A stretch of 64,000 nt of DNA, taken from assembly GCA_023374045.1 (NCBI GenBank), contig CM041776.1, positions 142,045,296 to 142,109,295 of the forward strand, in the 5' to 3' direction. Position 1 is the first letter of the stretch. Every line of letters starts with the position of its first letter. A program made the position numbers and the translations under genes. A model generated the notes under the pieces. That model worked only from the letters and a program-made list of their open reading frames with translations. It was not told the DNA's origin and ran no database searches. Positions 21,857-32,510 of the stretch are shown piece by piece. This stretch comes from Limonium bicolor (Eukaryota > Streptophyta > Magnoliopsida > Caryophyllales > Plumbaginaceae).

Positions 21857-22265
21857 CTTGCTCCAAGTACTCAGGCCCAATGATGACGGTCTCACTAGAC
21901 TCGTCCTAGCATAAAGGTGTGCGGCATGGTCTGCCATATAAAGCCTGAAAAGGTGACATCTGTATAGAGGCGTGATAGCTGTTATTGTAAGCAAACTCGA
22001 TGAGATGTAATCTATCTATCCAGCTGCCCTGAAAATCCAAGGCACATGCTCGTAGCATGTCCTCTAAGGTCTGAATAGTCCTCTCTGACTGACCATCTGT
22101 CTGAGGATGAAATGCTGTGCTAAGCTTCAACTCAGTGCCAAGTGCCTCGCGAGTAGCTCGCCAGTATCGTGAGAGAAATCTAGTATCTCGATCTGAAACA
22201 ATAGTCTTTGGAACTCCATGATGTCTGATAATCTCTTTCTCAAATAGCTCTGCTAACTTTGGCAC
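21857..22265 (-). pseudogene. Tekay integrase core, C-terminal half, cut by the nested element
   Basis: The frame contains IVSDRDTRF (second catalytic Asp) and HPQTDGQSERTIQTL (catalytic Glu of the DDE triad), then FQALYGRPCRTPLC. A TAG follows where relatives have Trp (a G-to-A change in TGG). After it the same frame runs on as DESSETVIIGPEYLEQ to the insertion point. It joins the preceding segment by a short overlap with a frame change at about 22255, so several lesions separate this copy from an intact integrase. Confidence 0.85.
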
Positions 22266-23116
22266 TTTCCAAGATCCTTCATCGGAATAAACCTAGCAAC
22301 TTTAGTCAGTCGGTCAACAACAACCCAAATCATGTTTAGGCCTCCTCTCGTAGGTGGTAGTCCCACCACGAAGTCCATGGAGATATCATAAAACTTCCAC
22401 TCTGGAACTGGCATAGACTGTACCATACCTCCAGGTCGTCTATGTTCGAATTTCACTTTCTGACAAGTGAGACATCGAATCACATACTCTGTCACGTCGC
22501 CCTTCATACCACTCCACCAGAAATACCTCTTTAGATCTTTGTACATCTTAGAAGCTCCTGGATGGACAGATGTGGTAGAAGTGTGGGACTCTCGAAGAAT
22601 ATGCTCCTTTATATCTGTGCTGTCTCTGGGAATACACAATCTTCCCTTCAATCTGATGAGTCCATCATCATGTAACTGGAACTCATACTTTCCACCCTCA
22701 AATGTACCGTCAGTCAACTTCTGACTGATCTCCATCATTCGCTGATCACTCTGCTGTGCTCTGCGTATGTCGTCCATAAGACTCGAGCTAGCCACAATGG
22801 CATTAAGAGAATATGCTCGTCGACTCAATGCGTCTGCTACAACATTAGCTTTCCCTTCCTTGTACTGCAAATCAATGTCATAATCCTTAAGAAATTCAAC
22901 CCATCTTCTTTGTCTCATGTTTAACTCCTTCTGGGTGAATACATATTTCAAACTCTTATGATCCGAATATACGGTCATCTGGACACCATACAGGTAGTGG
23001 CGCCAGATCTTCAAGGCAAAAACAATAGCTCCAAGCTCCAAGTCATGTGTGGGATAGTTTTCCTCATGTTTCTTCAACTGTCGGGAAGCGTAGGCGACTA
23101 CCTTCCCATTCTGCAT
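22253..23116 (-). pseudogene. Tekay RNase H and N-terminal integrase
   Basis: A 287-codon frame. Residues 1-110 are RNase [21 protein letters not shown], then [20 protein letters not shown] and [11 protein letters not shown]. Next is the zinc-binding HHCC domain of integrase, with [18 protein letters not shown] and CLTCQKVK. The integrase core follows with [11 protein letters not shown] (first catalytic Asp) and [13 protein letters not shown]. The upstream RNase H start (with CDAS) is in another frame between 23116 and 23205. RNase H degrades the RNA of the RNA-DNA hybrid; integrase inserts the cDNA. Confidence 0.88.
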
Positions 23117-23204
23117 GAGTACACACCCTAATCCCCTCCTGATGCATCACAGTAAACTTCATAACCCTCTGTGCCTTCAGGTATAGTCAAAACTGGTGCT
23201 GATG

Positions 23205-24074
23205 TCAAGCATTCTTCAGAAGCTCGAATGAGGTCTCACATTCAGTAGTCCATGTGAAAGGTGCGTCCTTCTTCATTAAGCTGGTCATAGGTTTGGCTAT
23301 TTTGGAGAAGTCTCTGACAAACCTTCTGTAGTATCCTGCTAAACCAAGGAAACTCCTGATGTCCGTAACTGTCTTTGGCCTAGGCCAAGTGCGAACTGCT
23401 TCTATCTTTGCTGGATCCACTGCGATCCCAGCATCAGAGATAACATGTCCTAGAAAGGAAACTCTGTCCAACCAAAACTCACATTTGGAGAACTTAGCAT
23501 AAAGCTGGTTCTCCCTTAAGATCTGAAGTGTATGTCGAAGGTGACTCTCATGCTCTTCTTTAGACTTTGAGTAGATTAGGATGTCATCGATGAATACAAC
23601 CACGGTCTTATCCAACTGCTCTCTGAATAATCTGTTCATCAAATCCATGAAGACTGCAGGTGCATTTGACAAGCAAGCCAAAGGCATGACTGTAAACTCA
23701 TAGTGGCCATACCGTGTTCTGAAGGCTGTCTTTTCTATGTCTTGCTCCCTGATGGGTATCTGATGGTAGCCTGATCTCAAATCGATCTTCGAAAACACTT
23801 TTGCTCCTCTCAACTGATCAAACAAATCATCAATCCGTGGTAGTGGATATTTTTTTCACCGACTGCATTAAGCTCTCTGTAATCATACATAAACGAAGGC
23901 TTCCATCCTTCTTCTTCACAAAGCACTGGTGCTCCCCAAGGAGATACGCTAGGTCGTATGTATCCCTTGTCTAATAAATCTTTCAGCTGTTCTTTCAACT
24001 CAGCCATCTCTGCTGGTGCCATACGGTACGGTGCCTTAGCTATGGGACCGGTACCTGGTAGTAATTCGATGGAG
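23205..24074 (-). pseudogene. Tekay reverse transcriptase, frameshifted
   Basis: Two overlapping frames (23810-24022 and 23205-23825) cover the RT palm and fingers: [44 protein letters not shown], then [11 protein letters not shown] (catalytic FIDD), SFLGHVIS and [12 protein letters not shown]. The usual MPFGLTNAPA motif reads [11 protein letters not shown], one residue longer, as if two single-base insertions compensated. That would probably damage the enzyme if real, but it may be a sequencing error. A frame change also separates it from the protease at about 24075. Confidence 0.88.
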
Positions 24075-24707
24075 AATCTACCTCTCTGGATGGCGGTAAG
24101 CCTGGAAGTTCCTTTGGAAAAATATCTGGAAATTCCGACACCACTGGCATAGCTGGATCAAAATCAGGGTCATGCTCTACATTCTGAACATAACATAGAT
24201 ATACCTCCTTCTGCTTCCTGACGTGCTTGTACATGGACATAGCAGATATAACTTTTATCGATGGTGCCCTAGGGCTCTGACGGTAAGATACTGTCACTCC
24301 TGATGGGCTCTTAAGCAACAGTCTGCGCTCTGCACAAAGAATGCGGCCTCTGTGCCGCCCCAGCCAGTCCATCCCGGCTATAACGTCGAATCCTAGACCT
24401 CTGAACTCAATAAGGTCAATAGGAAATTCCTCCTCCTTAATACTGATAGTGGCTCCTCTATAAAGACGAGTGCAACTGATCTTCTCCTTAGACGGGAGTG
24501 CCACCTTAAAATCAGGTAACTCTACTGCGTCTAGCCCCAACTTCCCCGCAAGCGTAGGCGAAACGAAAGTATGTGAGGCTCCGGAGTCGAACAGTACTAA
24601 TGCATCCACTCCATTAACCGGAAAGGTACCAGTGAGAATCGAGCCGCCCTTGCGGGCCTCCTCCTCAGTAAGTATACTTAAGGCACCTTCCGTCTCCTTA
24701 GCACAAC
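24040..24707 (-). pseudogene. Tekay aspartic protease region
   Basis: The frame enters at 24707 (see the GT...AG interval at 24708-25690) with CAKETEGALSILTEEEARKG and GTFPVNG. The retropepsin active site follows, ALVLFDSGASHTFVSP (DSGA), then GFDVIAGMDWLGRH. It runs on toward RT through [18 protein letters not shown] and shifts frame at about 24075. The protease matures the Gag-Pol polyprotein. The frame is exactly continuous with the gag zinc-knuckle frame if the 983-nt interval is removed. Confidence 0.85.
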
Positions 24708-25690
24708 CTAATAACAGAATCTGAGTAAGTACTTTGATACATGATGGGGTCTAAAGACATTCACTTTCACAAACAATAATGCTTCATTGATGAGATGATC
24801 TCCTTTCTGAAGTCCAAAAACAATTACAACACTAGTACTTTCTAAAGGTTAAACTTAATCTTCCTGGTCTCATGTGAGTGGTGTTTATCACTGTCGAAGG
24901 TGCTGTGTTTAGCTTAATCCTTTTAATTCCATGGTATAGCAACCTTGACTTTCCACCCATTATCAAAACATCTCCTGAACTCAATATTATTTTCTTTGCA
25001 AGGTCCACACGCTTCTGCTCGCCATAAAGGAACTCTGCGTCATCTCCAATTGACAAAGATAATACTGGTATTCCCTGTTCAAGGGACCCTTTTGTTTCAT
25101 CATTGTCCTGGTGTAGTCCTAAACGGCCTCCTTCTTCATAGAAGTTGATGACATAGATCAGCCCTTAGATTGGGAACTGGATCTTCTTCTAGCTTTGAGC
25201 TGTATTAACTGCTTGTTCCACAATTGGTAAAAATTCTTCTGGGATTTTTGGTACTTGTGCTCCATCTCCATTTCTTGTATCTTGGTAGGTTTTTGTAAGG
25301 ATTCCAATCCTTTCCTAAGCACATCATTTTCAGCTTCATTTTTGATCCTCCTGGAAATTCTGGAGTGTAGAACCCTCCTGGTCCTGCTCCCAATTCTTGA
25401 CATTTCTGATGATTGCATTTGTGTCTCCGGTGTTAGGTATCCTTTGAGTAATATCAAACCTGGTTGGATAACCTTACATTGTTCGTTCCCTGGTTCTTGT
25501 ACTTTGATAATGTTTTCCTCCAGGGAGGGCGGTGAGGGGATAGGAAAGCATATCTTATAGCTTCCTACGTGGTTTAAATTTTACTAGTGAGTCTTACTAA
25601 TTCTTTCCTACTCAATTAGGCAATCAAGGCATGCAAGCACTCATTCACATCATCCATTGCTCAATAAAGGTTCACATGGTTTAGAAATAC
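24708..25690 (-). other. 983-nt GT...AG-bounded insert between gag and protease (candidate intron)
   Basis: The minus strand reads AACCCAG then GTATTTCT at 25690, and ends TTCTGTTATTAG at 24708, followed by GTTGTGCTAAG. Removing this interval leaves the gag frame at phase 1 and re-enters the protease frame at phase 1, with no stop codon in the joined stretch. An alternative acceptor, CTTACTCAG, ends at 24721 but does not keep the frame. The interval holds the AlkB-like segment plus about 150 nt of non-coding sequence on the gag side and about 120 nt on the protease side. AGGT is present at both junctions, so capture by template switching at 4-nt microhomology would give the same picture. Confidence 0.5.
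24832..25560 (-). pseudogene. Captured AlkB-like Fe(II)/2-oxoglutarate dioxygenase segment (plant ALKBH1-like)
   Basis: Three minus-strand frames read in order as an AlkB-family protein. First VIQPGLILLKGYLTPETQ (about 25440-25500), then GAGPGGFYTPEFPGGSK and MMCLGKDWNP (25205-25393), then PKIPEEFLPIVEQAV near 25230. The catalytic part, about 105 codons ending at 24832, has INFYEEGGRLGLHQDNDE with the HxD iron ligands (codons at 25105-25113). It continues SIGDDAEFLYG, SGDVLIMGGKSRLLYHG with the second His (near 24930), and RPGRLSLTFRKY with the 2-oxoglutarate-binding arginines. Known members oxidatively demethylate nucleic acids. It has no introns over about 720 nt, which suggests cDNA capture. 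Single-base frameshifts and stops near 25140-25200 and 25400 break it as sequenced; these could be mutations or read errors. It lies between gag and protease, on the same strand. Confidence 0.85.
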
Positions 25691-27077
25691 CTGGGTTGGT
25701 AGAAGGACCAGCCTCATCTGAGCGGTCCATGACATGCAGGGCGGGTCCCGATGCTGGGCCTTTGCCCTTATACCCCTGAGTTTGGTTTGTTGGTGGAGGG
25801 CGAGTATCGCTAGCTCCATTCTTTTGGCCTGTGTTTGGCTTTGCTCCCGGGCGGTAGTTTCCTGCTCTCGGGTTTCGGATACACTCGAAGGCACGATGTC
25901 CGAGTATCTGACAGTAGCGGCACATGACTTTCTCCCCCTGGCAGTCTACGCCGGGGTGATCCTTTCCGCACTGTTTACAGTTGAAACGGCGGACGTACTT
26001 CTGGCCCGTGTTTGAGCCATGTCCAGAACCTAATACAATCAAGATTAATTATACCATCCAAACGGTACTGAAGTAATCACAAAAGTTTCAAATCTACTGT
26101 CTGATTAGAGTGCCTACCCTTAGATGGGTAGGTTTTGTGTGAAGTTGCTGCTCCGTGGGTTCCTGACTGGGGGTTCCCAGTAGTTTGGTTCCCCTTCCCT
26201 TGATAGGACCCTTGGCCTTTCTGATAGGGTTTGTTCCTCTTATTGGAGTTCCCCTGCTTGGCATCTTCGCCACCAGGTTCGTCCTTCCTCTTTTGGGAGC
26301 TCAAAGCATCCCTTCTCTTACAAGTGATCTCCACCACGGAGGCGGCATGATAGCATTCCTGAAATCTGAAGGTATTAATCTCCAATTCTCCCATGACGGG
26401 GTATAGTAGGTAATAAAATTTTTAACTGGTTCATGTCTCTCCTGTTTTACCTGCAAACTGGTGGGGATGATTGGTCCCATCCCAAACTGAAGTCGAGGGC
26501 TCAGTCCCCCGTAGAACCGGTCGACCAAGACCTGGTCCGAGTATCCTATACCGGGTAGTAGTCGGAGTAGCGAAGTGAACTTCGCATAGTACTCATCCAC
26601 TGACATCTTCCCGGTCTGCTCCAGGGCGTCAAACTCCCTCGTCTTCACCATCCTGGTGTGGGCCGGGTAGTATTTGCCCCTAAGTAGTGCAGTGTAGTGT
26701 CCCCAAGTAAAAGCTGGGTCATCCAGGTGGTCGGCTTTCACCATGTTCCACCAATCTCTAGCTGCATCCTTCAGATAAAAGGCAGCAAGTCTTACTTTTT
26801 CCCTAGCTGGGACTGCAAGCGTCTCGAACGCTGTCTCCATCTCCATAATGTATGTCTCCAAGTGAGCAGGGTCAGTCTGCCCCTTGAATGCAGTTGGCCT
26901 CAGGTCAGCCAAACTCTTCACCCAATCTCTCTCCCTGGGTGGTGGTGGTGGGGGTAGCTGCTGCTGCTGTCCAACCCCCGCCTGTGCGAATGCCTGAGCA
27001 ATTAGGGTGGCAATGTCTACCAGCCTGATGGATGGCTCCTCATCAGCCTGTCCACGTCGTCCTCCTCTTCCTGACAT
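25691..27077 (-). pseudogene. Tekay gag (capsid and nucleocapsid), frameshifted
   Basis: Frame 1 (26301-27077) starts MSGRGGRRGQADEEPS and contains the retrotransposon gag domain: RPTAFKGQTDPAHLETYIMEM, then AARDWWNMVK, MSVDEYYAKFTSLLRLLP and DRFYGGLSPRLQ. It loses register near 26400. Frame 2 (26077-26394) carries FQECYHAASVVEITCKRRDAL and a basic linker. Frame 3 (up to 26042) carries RRFNCKQCGKDHPGVDCQG and a CX2CX4HX4C zinc knuckle (CRYCQILGHRAFEC). Between frames 2 and 3 there is about 65 nt of AT-rich sequence. Gag packages the RNA and forms particles. The start is chosen at the first Met after the leader, 164 nt inside the PBS. Confidence 0.88.
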
Positions 27078-27241
27078 CTGTAGGGTGTTGAGGTATATTA
27101 GACACTGAGGTCACAATCTTGGTCTTGGATAGTAGTCTAAGTAAAACTAACTTAAACTCCTTTCAATACTATCTCTCAACCCTTAATCTAAGTCTTAGAA
27201 ATCCTAATCTCGGTGTATCCTTGTATCCAGAGCGTAACTAC
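27078..27241 (-). other. Tekay 5' leader
   Basis: Non-coding sequence of about 160 nt between the gag start and the PBS. No feature other than the continuation of the PBS hairpin arm at its PBS end. Confidence 0.6.
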
Positions 27242-27253
27242 GCTCTGATACCA
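27242..27253 (-). promoter_or_regulatory. tRNA-iMet primer binding site of the Tekay element
   Basis: TGGTATCAGAGC on the minus strand, five bases from the 5' LTR end. It is followed by GTAGT and TACGCTCTGGATAC, so AGAGCGTA and TACGCTCT (plus GTATC/GATAC with one bulge) form a hairpin that includes the PBS, as at window position 1. Confidence 0.88.
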
Positions 27254-27258
27254 CTTTT

Positions 27259-30200
27259 TGAAATACCCCAACCCGAAATCCAATAAACTGAACGGCGATC
27301 ACTCCCAAATAAAATACAACTGCAGCGGAGATAAATACAACAACCGGGCGGTATTACAATGCCGTTGGCCACCCTTGTGACCAACCAGGCTAAGTCCAAA
27401 CACAATCCTCAAATGTCACGGTCTGGAATACAGATACAACCCGAGATACTAGGAATCAAACTCTAATGTAAAATACTTAAGTAAAATAAATGTCTAGAAG
27501 AAGACTCCCATAGCTTGAATCTACCCCACCTACACTCGGTGTGGTAATCTCTCAACTTCAGGTACCTGAAAAATGGGGGTGCCCCCAAAGGGGCTCAGCA
27601 AACAATGCTGGTATGGAAAACGTGCAGCCCATCGTCTACCGGGCCACACCAACTACTTTGTCGAACACATGCAGTTCATTTTTATAAAGCTGTAAACAAG
27701 CATAGTCTGATAATAACAAGTATCCATACAAGGACAATAATGTCACATAGAACAAGACACAGAAGGTCGAGTTAGCTGAACTGAAATTCTTTACTGATAG
27801 TCGGTCCACACAATGGGACTGACCGTTATAACTGAATATCTGAAATAGTGGAGGTATAGTGACCTCGTTATAAAGAAAGGTTGGGTATAAAAACCCCAGG
27901 AGATAACGTAGTTAAACCCTGAACTGAATGGCGTGGGAAATAAGAACCCACTAGAGGAATAAAGTCTTCCTCGAACTGAAGGGCATTTGAATCCCGGAAG
28001 GAATAAAGTCTTCCTCCCAACTGAATGTTCCGTCGCGACGTAGTAGGAGACGACCTGAGACAGGTACAACTCCCGTAGCATGCATGGCCAGATCCAACTG
28101 GGCTCCTCAATCTCGAAGTATATAATTGTTAAGTGTCATATAAAGACGTTAAACAAGAATACAATGTGTATTGTCAATTATCACGTTTAGGATAATGACG
28201 TTTGTTATAAACTGAAGTTAGTGAGAGACTTGAGTACAAGTCCTCGGTATACTGAAACGCAGGTATTTAATCCACTGGTATAGTAGTGTTTGTATGCGTG
28301 GGACATACACGATGTAGTCAGCAACATTCACGCACATAAAATAATACCACAGTGTGCAAGAGTAAAACAACAGTTTACATTAATTATCTTGGTCGTTATT
28401 TCAAACAACAGATAGCACACAAGCCGGTGTAATCCGTTAGAAAACAGGTTGCAAGAATCCCATACCGTTCACCGTAGACTGTACTTGTAAATTCCCGGTC
28501 AACGTCTGGTCAAACAAAGTCCTAGAATAGGATTAACTGAGAGGGTTAATTTATGTTACCCTTATATAATAATTCTATTGGATCTTTTAACAAATTTCAT
28601 ATTGTTATTTCATGTGAGGTTTATTTCTTTTAATCACCTCATGATTTAATGTATAACTTATTTGTTATCCCTTTGATTTATTTATAAACCCTTTAATGCA
28701 CATATAGTGTTTATTGCATTTGTTGTTTATTTTATTTGTCTAGGTGACATAACAACTTATAATCTCTTAACTATATTTATATGTCATACATAGACATAAA
28801 ATTCTTATAGTTTTATTATTCTCCTTTTAACCATAAATAATATTTATTGTTTATCTTTTAATTCCTTATAACCATGTAAGCCATAGTTCCAATTCCATAA
28901 TTCCTTTAATCAAAATTCTTCTTCTAAATCCTCCAAATATCCATATAGGACCTATATTTATTTAAATCTAAATTCTTAAACTTGTATTTCGGTTATTTAC
29001 AAAACAACCACATTAATTCATAAACTTTACTCTTAAATTCTAATCTCTTTATATTATAGAGTTTTAACTTCTTATTTAGTTAAATTGCAAAGCCATCCCT
29101 AATATTTTAGTATATAGCTTTTAAATATTATAACTCTCAAAAATTACAACTTAGCCCCTTAAATTCTCGGCTTTAATAATTTTTCTTATAATTACAATCT
29201 AACCACAAAATCTTATAACTTTTTCACAATGTCATGTAAACTATAGTTTTAATTTTAATTCTCCATAAATGCCGAATATATATATATAAATTCTTAAATT
29301 ACCAAACTAACCCCAAAGTAATTCGGCTATGTCATTTATTTTTCCTTAATTACAATTTCATCCCAAAACTTTATATTAGTATCTTAATAATTTATAATCT
29401 AAAGTCTAAATGTTTATTTCTTCAAAATTTCGAAAGTGAACTCAATGATTCTCTTAATTGTCAATCCGCCCACTAAATATTTACAAACTTTCATATCAAC
29501 TTTTATAAATTACATAATAGCCCAAAACTTTATAAAAAGTTATTTTAAGCTTGTTTAGATTATCTAAAATTCTTAAACTCAATTCCTAACCTTACATTAT
29601 ATTATAATTACACCAAATACCCCTTTAGCTCTCGGTTTTCACAATAAGTGCACCAAACTTTGTAAAAATTACGTTTAAGCCACATAACTTATTTAATTAG
29701 TCATTTAAGCTTTAATAAAATATTTTTAACTCACCAAACTTTATGATATAAGTTTATATACCTAAGTAGGTCATTAATACCTATTTAACACTTAGGTAAT
29801 TCGGCCATATTCATTTAGTGACCATATAGTATAAAAGTGGATTTATATGTCATAATAAATGTACATAAATTCATATGAGTCATATAACTCATGTAGAAAT
29901 TATTGTAATGTCTTATATTGATTCTTAGCTTAAAATAAAGCATTTTTGCCCTAGACTTTTCGGCCTTAATTAATTTGTAACATAAACAAATTCTATGACA
30001 CAAAAATGTGTCTTAAGGTAAATATTTTCTATATATGTTATAGATTATATTTTTGGCATAAAACCATATAGTTTCGGTATTATTTAGCCTAGGAGATGTA
30101 CATAATTTTGTACAATTTTTAGAAGCTTAACAAAGCTTATAACATAAAGATTTACTTAGTAAACTTACTTCTTAACAAAGGTGGTTAAGTGCTTGAACTT

Positions 30201-32086
30201 CTTCTTGAATCTCCAAGCTTTCTCCTAGGTAAACTTGATGCTCCTCTTCGGTTTTATGCAAGAGGTGAAGGTGTTTAGGAGTTAGATCTTCAATAAAGAT
30301 CTTAAGTAGATTTGTAAGTAGTTTTTTCAAGAATTTACCTTAAGCTTTTTCTCCTTATATTTTCGTCACACCAAAGGTAGATGAAGAACAAACTTTCCTT
30401 CATGAAAATGAAGAAGAAAAGAGTCTTAGAGAAGTAGAACTTGGTTACACATAAAAATGTGCTTAAGGATTTACAAGCATTAAAACTACCTTAAGATAAC
30501 TTGAGATGCTCCTTGGTTTAATGTTGGTTTGGACAACCTCCTTGGGGAACTAATTGATGTCGAACACTTGGGTTAAGCTAGGAAGAGTTTTGCTTCAAGG
30601 CTTGACAAGAATGCTAAGAAATTACCTTAAAGATGAAGATAGAAGTTACATCTCCATTAATGGATAAGAGCTTCAAAGGAAGAAGATGAAGCTTAGAAGA
30701 GAGAGGAGAGAGCTTACCAAATTCGTAGGTGTGGAGTGCAAAGGGGAAATGACACTAAACTTACGTATAAGGTAAGAGAGTGCCTTAGAATTTGATTTTT
30801 GTTTTGTTAATTTTTAATGTCAAATGACTATACTTTTTCCTTAGTTATTACATGGTTTATTGCTCAATAAATGCCCATGTCTCTGCATAATTTCGGACAT
30901 GTGGTGTGTGACAAGGCAAAAGAGTTGGAAAGAAGATGATTGTGAGCTAGAAGACAAGGTAATTTAGGTAAGTTATTCTTTTGATTTTTCTAAGTTAGGC
31001 TTGTCTTCTTCCTCCCTTGTAGAGTCACGAATTCAAGGGTCAAATGGGGTGTTAATTGACATTGAAGAGCCAAGGACAAGCATGTTAGGTCACATGGAAA
31101 AGAAGGAATCTAGAAAAGTAAATTCTAGATCCACTTTTTACTTTTTTCATTTTTGTTCTAGCTCACATGGCCTTATTCCATGGCCTAATTTCGACAGCTT
31201 GCTGGTCAAATGAGACCTACATACTTAGACATTAAGTAATATAACACATGGGAAGGTGAGTCACCATGTTCTAAGCCTTTTATAAATTTTTAAAGCAAAT
31301 TTTATACTAGTTTTTGCCCTTAAAATCGGCCCCTATAGAGAGCCTTGTGACTAGTCTCACCAACTGATTAGAAGGTCATTTTAACCCTTTTTAAGATTAC
31401 CAATTCGTGGCATGTCAAAAACTACAAGGTAATTGCGTAAAACGCATTTTCGTGACACCCGAAGGTGTGTTTTTGTGCTCTAAGGAAATTTTGGGAAACC
31501 AATTGTTCTTATGAGTTCCAAGTGTTTGTAAACACTTATTATAGTAAATAAACATATACTAAGATGTTACATTGAGTTATATGGGGTATATCAACCCGTG
31601 ACATAATTTACGGGCCATCGGGACACTCCCGGGCCAAAAAGGAGCGCTAAGAAATCCTCCTTTGGGTTTTGCTGAATTTTGAGAAACCCACTTCGGGGTT
31701 CTCTTAGAATGATAAATAATGATGTTAGGAACTCTAGGAATTAATTTTATAGGAGTTCGTGCCACCTCGGCACTCCGGACTTTTCGTGCTTTAAGGAGCG
31801 GGTGTGAGCACTCCCGAGCATTTTGCGTATTTGACTGAATATAGCTTAGGGAATATATTTGTATATTCATATAATAATTGTATGACCATTTAGTTTGAAT
31901 ATTAGAGGGTCATACAAGGTCATGTTTGACCATATGATTCAAAGGCGTTTTAGCGTTATGTGTGAAACGACTGTTTTTACGTAACGTTCATGCATGGGTT
32001 TGCATGCGTACGTGAAATGATTTATATTTGGATTATATTCCAATAAATAATGATTAAATAATATTATTTAGATTTGGGGTATTTCA
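27259..32086 (-). repeat. 5' LTR of the Tekay element
   Basis: 4828 bp from TGAAATACCCC to GGGGTATTTCA (plus strand). Hairpin 2 (GCCCCCAAAGGGGC) lies at 27581-27594 next to the palindrome CAGGTACCTG. Hairpin 1 lies at about 27364-27385. The rest is AT-rich and non-coding. Differences from the 3' LTR are dominated by short indels. Confidence 0.9.
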
Positions 32087-32375
32087 TTACCTTATCAATG
32101 ACGTTGTATACAATCGGGAATGAATAGACGCTCACTTGTCGTTGATGTTAATTTTGGATTTAGAATGATGTATAGGTTAGTATCTCGTTATCACTGTGGT
32201 TATTTTAATATCAGCGTTGTTTATTTATTATTTCATTTCTGCTTCTTTACTCGCATGGACGAGTAATGGCATGTGACACCCAAGTGAGAATTATTATTGT
32301 TCGACTTCCGATGTGAGACGTTTTTAATTATGCTATGAGAGTGACTAATACGCGATTTATGAGTGGGGTGTTACA
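32087..32375 (+). repeat. Right part of the older interrupted Tekay-type LTR
   Basis: It ends GAGTGGGGTGTTACA, the Tekay-type LTR terminus. TTACTCG and CGAGTAA (32247-32266) form the hairpin 1 counterpart, followed by the conserved tail TGGCATGTGACACCC. It continues the segment 9707-10520 across the Tekay insertion. No interior of this element is visible to the right, so it is a solo or truncated LTR. Confidence 0.6.
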
Positions 32376-32510
32376 AGCGGTGTGCATCGGTTCTACAAAC
32401 CAACCATTGCTAGATGATGACAACATTGGCATGCGTCTCTATGGTATATGATCGTACATCGCCGAGTCATCCACCGCTTCCCCTGGTGGTGCATGTATCT
32501 GAAACGCCGG
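32376..32510. other. Short unassigned segment
   Basis: 135 bp between the older LTR end and the Tat-like LTR start. I see no gene or repeat motif in it. Confidence 0.5.

Larger units (their letters stand above)
10521..32086 (-). mobile_element. Tekay/Del-lineage chromovirus (Ty3/gypsy), nearly complete, with nested insertion
   Basis: LTRs at 10521-15345 (4825 bp, 3' LTR) and 27259-32086 (4828 bp, 5' LTR) flank an interior encoding, in minus-strand order, gag, an AlkB-like insertion, protease, RT, RNase H, integrase and a chromodomain. The PBS matches tRNA-iMet and the PPT is AAGGGGGG-rich. Flanks are TTACT (10516-10520) and TTACC (32087-32091), a 5-bp target duplication with one mismatch. 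Tekay assignment rests on the long LTRs, the Met PBS and the C-terminal chromodomain after VHNVFHVSQLKKY. The two LTRs are highly similar but differ by many 1-3-base indels. The coding region is broken by frameshifts, at least one nonsense change and the insertion at 16464-21856, so this copy is not intact as sequenced. Confidence 0.9.

Noticed and set aside
24708..25690. AlkB segment as an endogenous plant-virus fragment
   Set aside because: Plant flexiviruses carry AlkB domains, but the flanks here are retrotransposon gag and protease, no viral replicase motifs are present, and the sequence (GAGPGGFYTPEFPGG, SGDVLIMGGKSR) resembles the plant ALKBH1-like protein.
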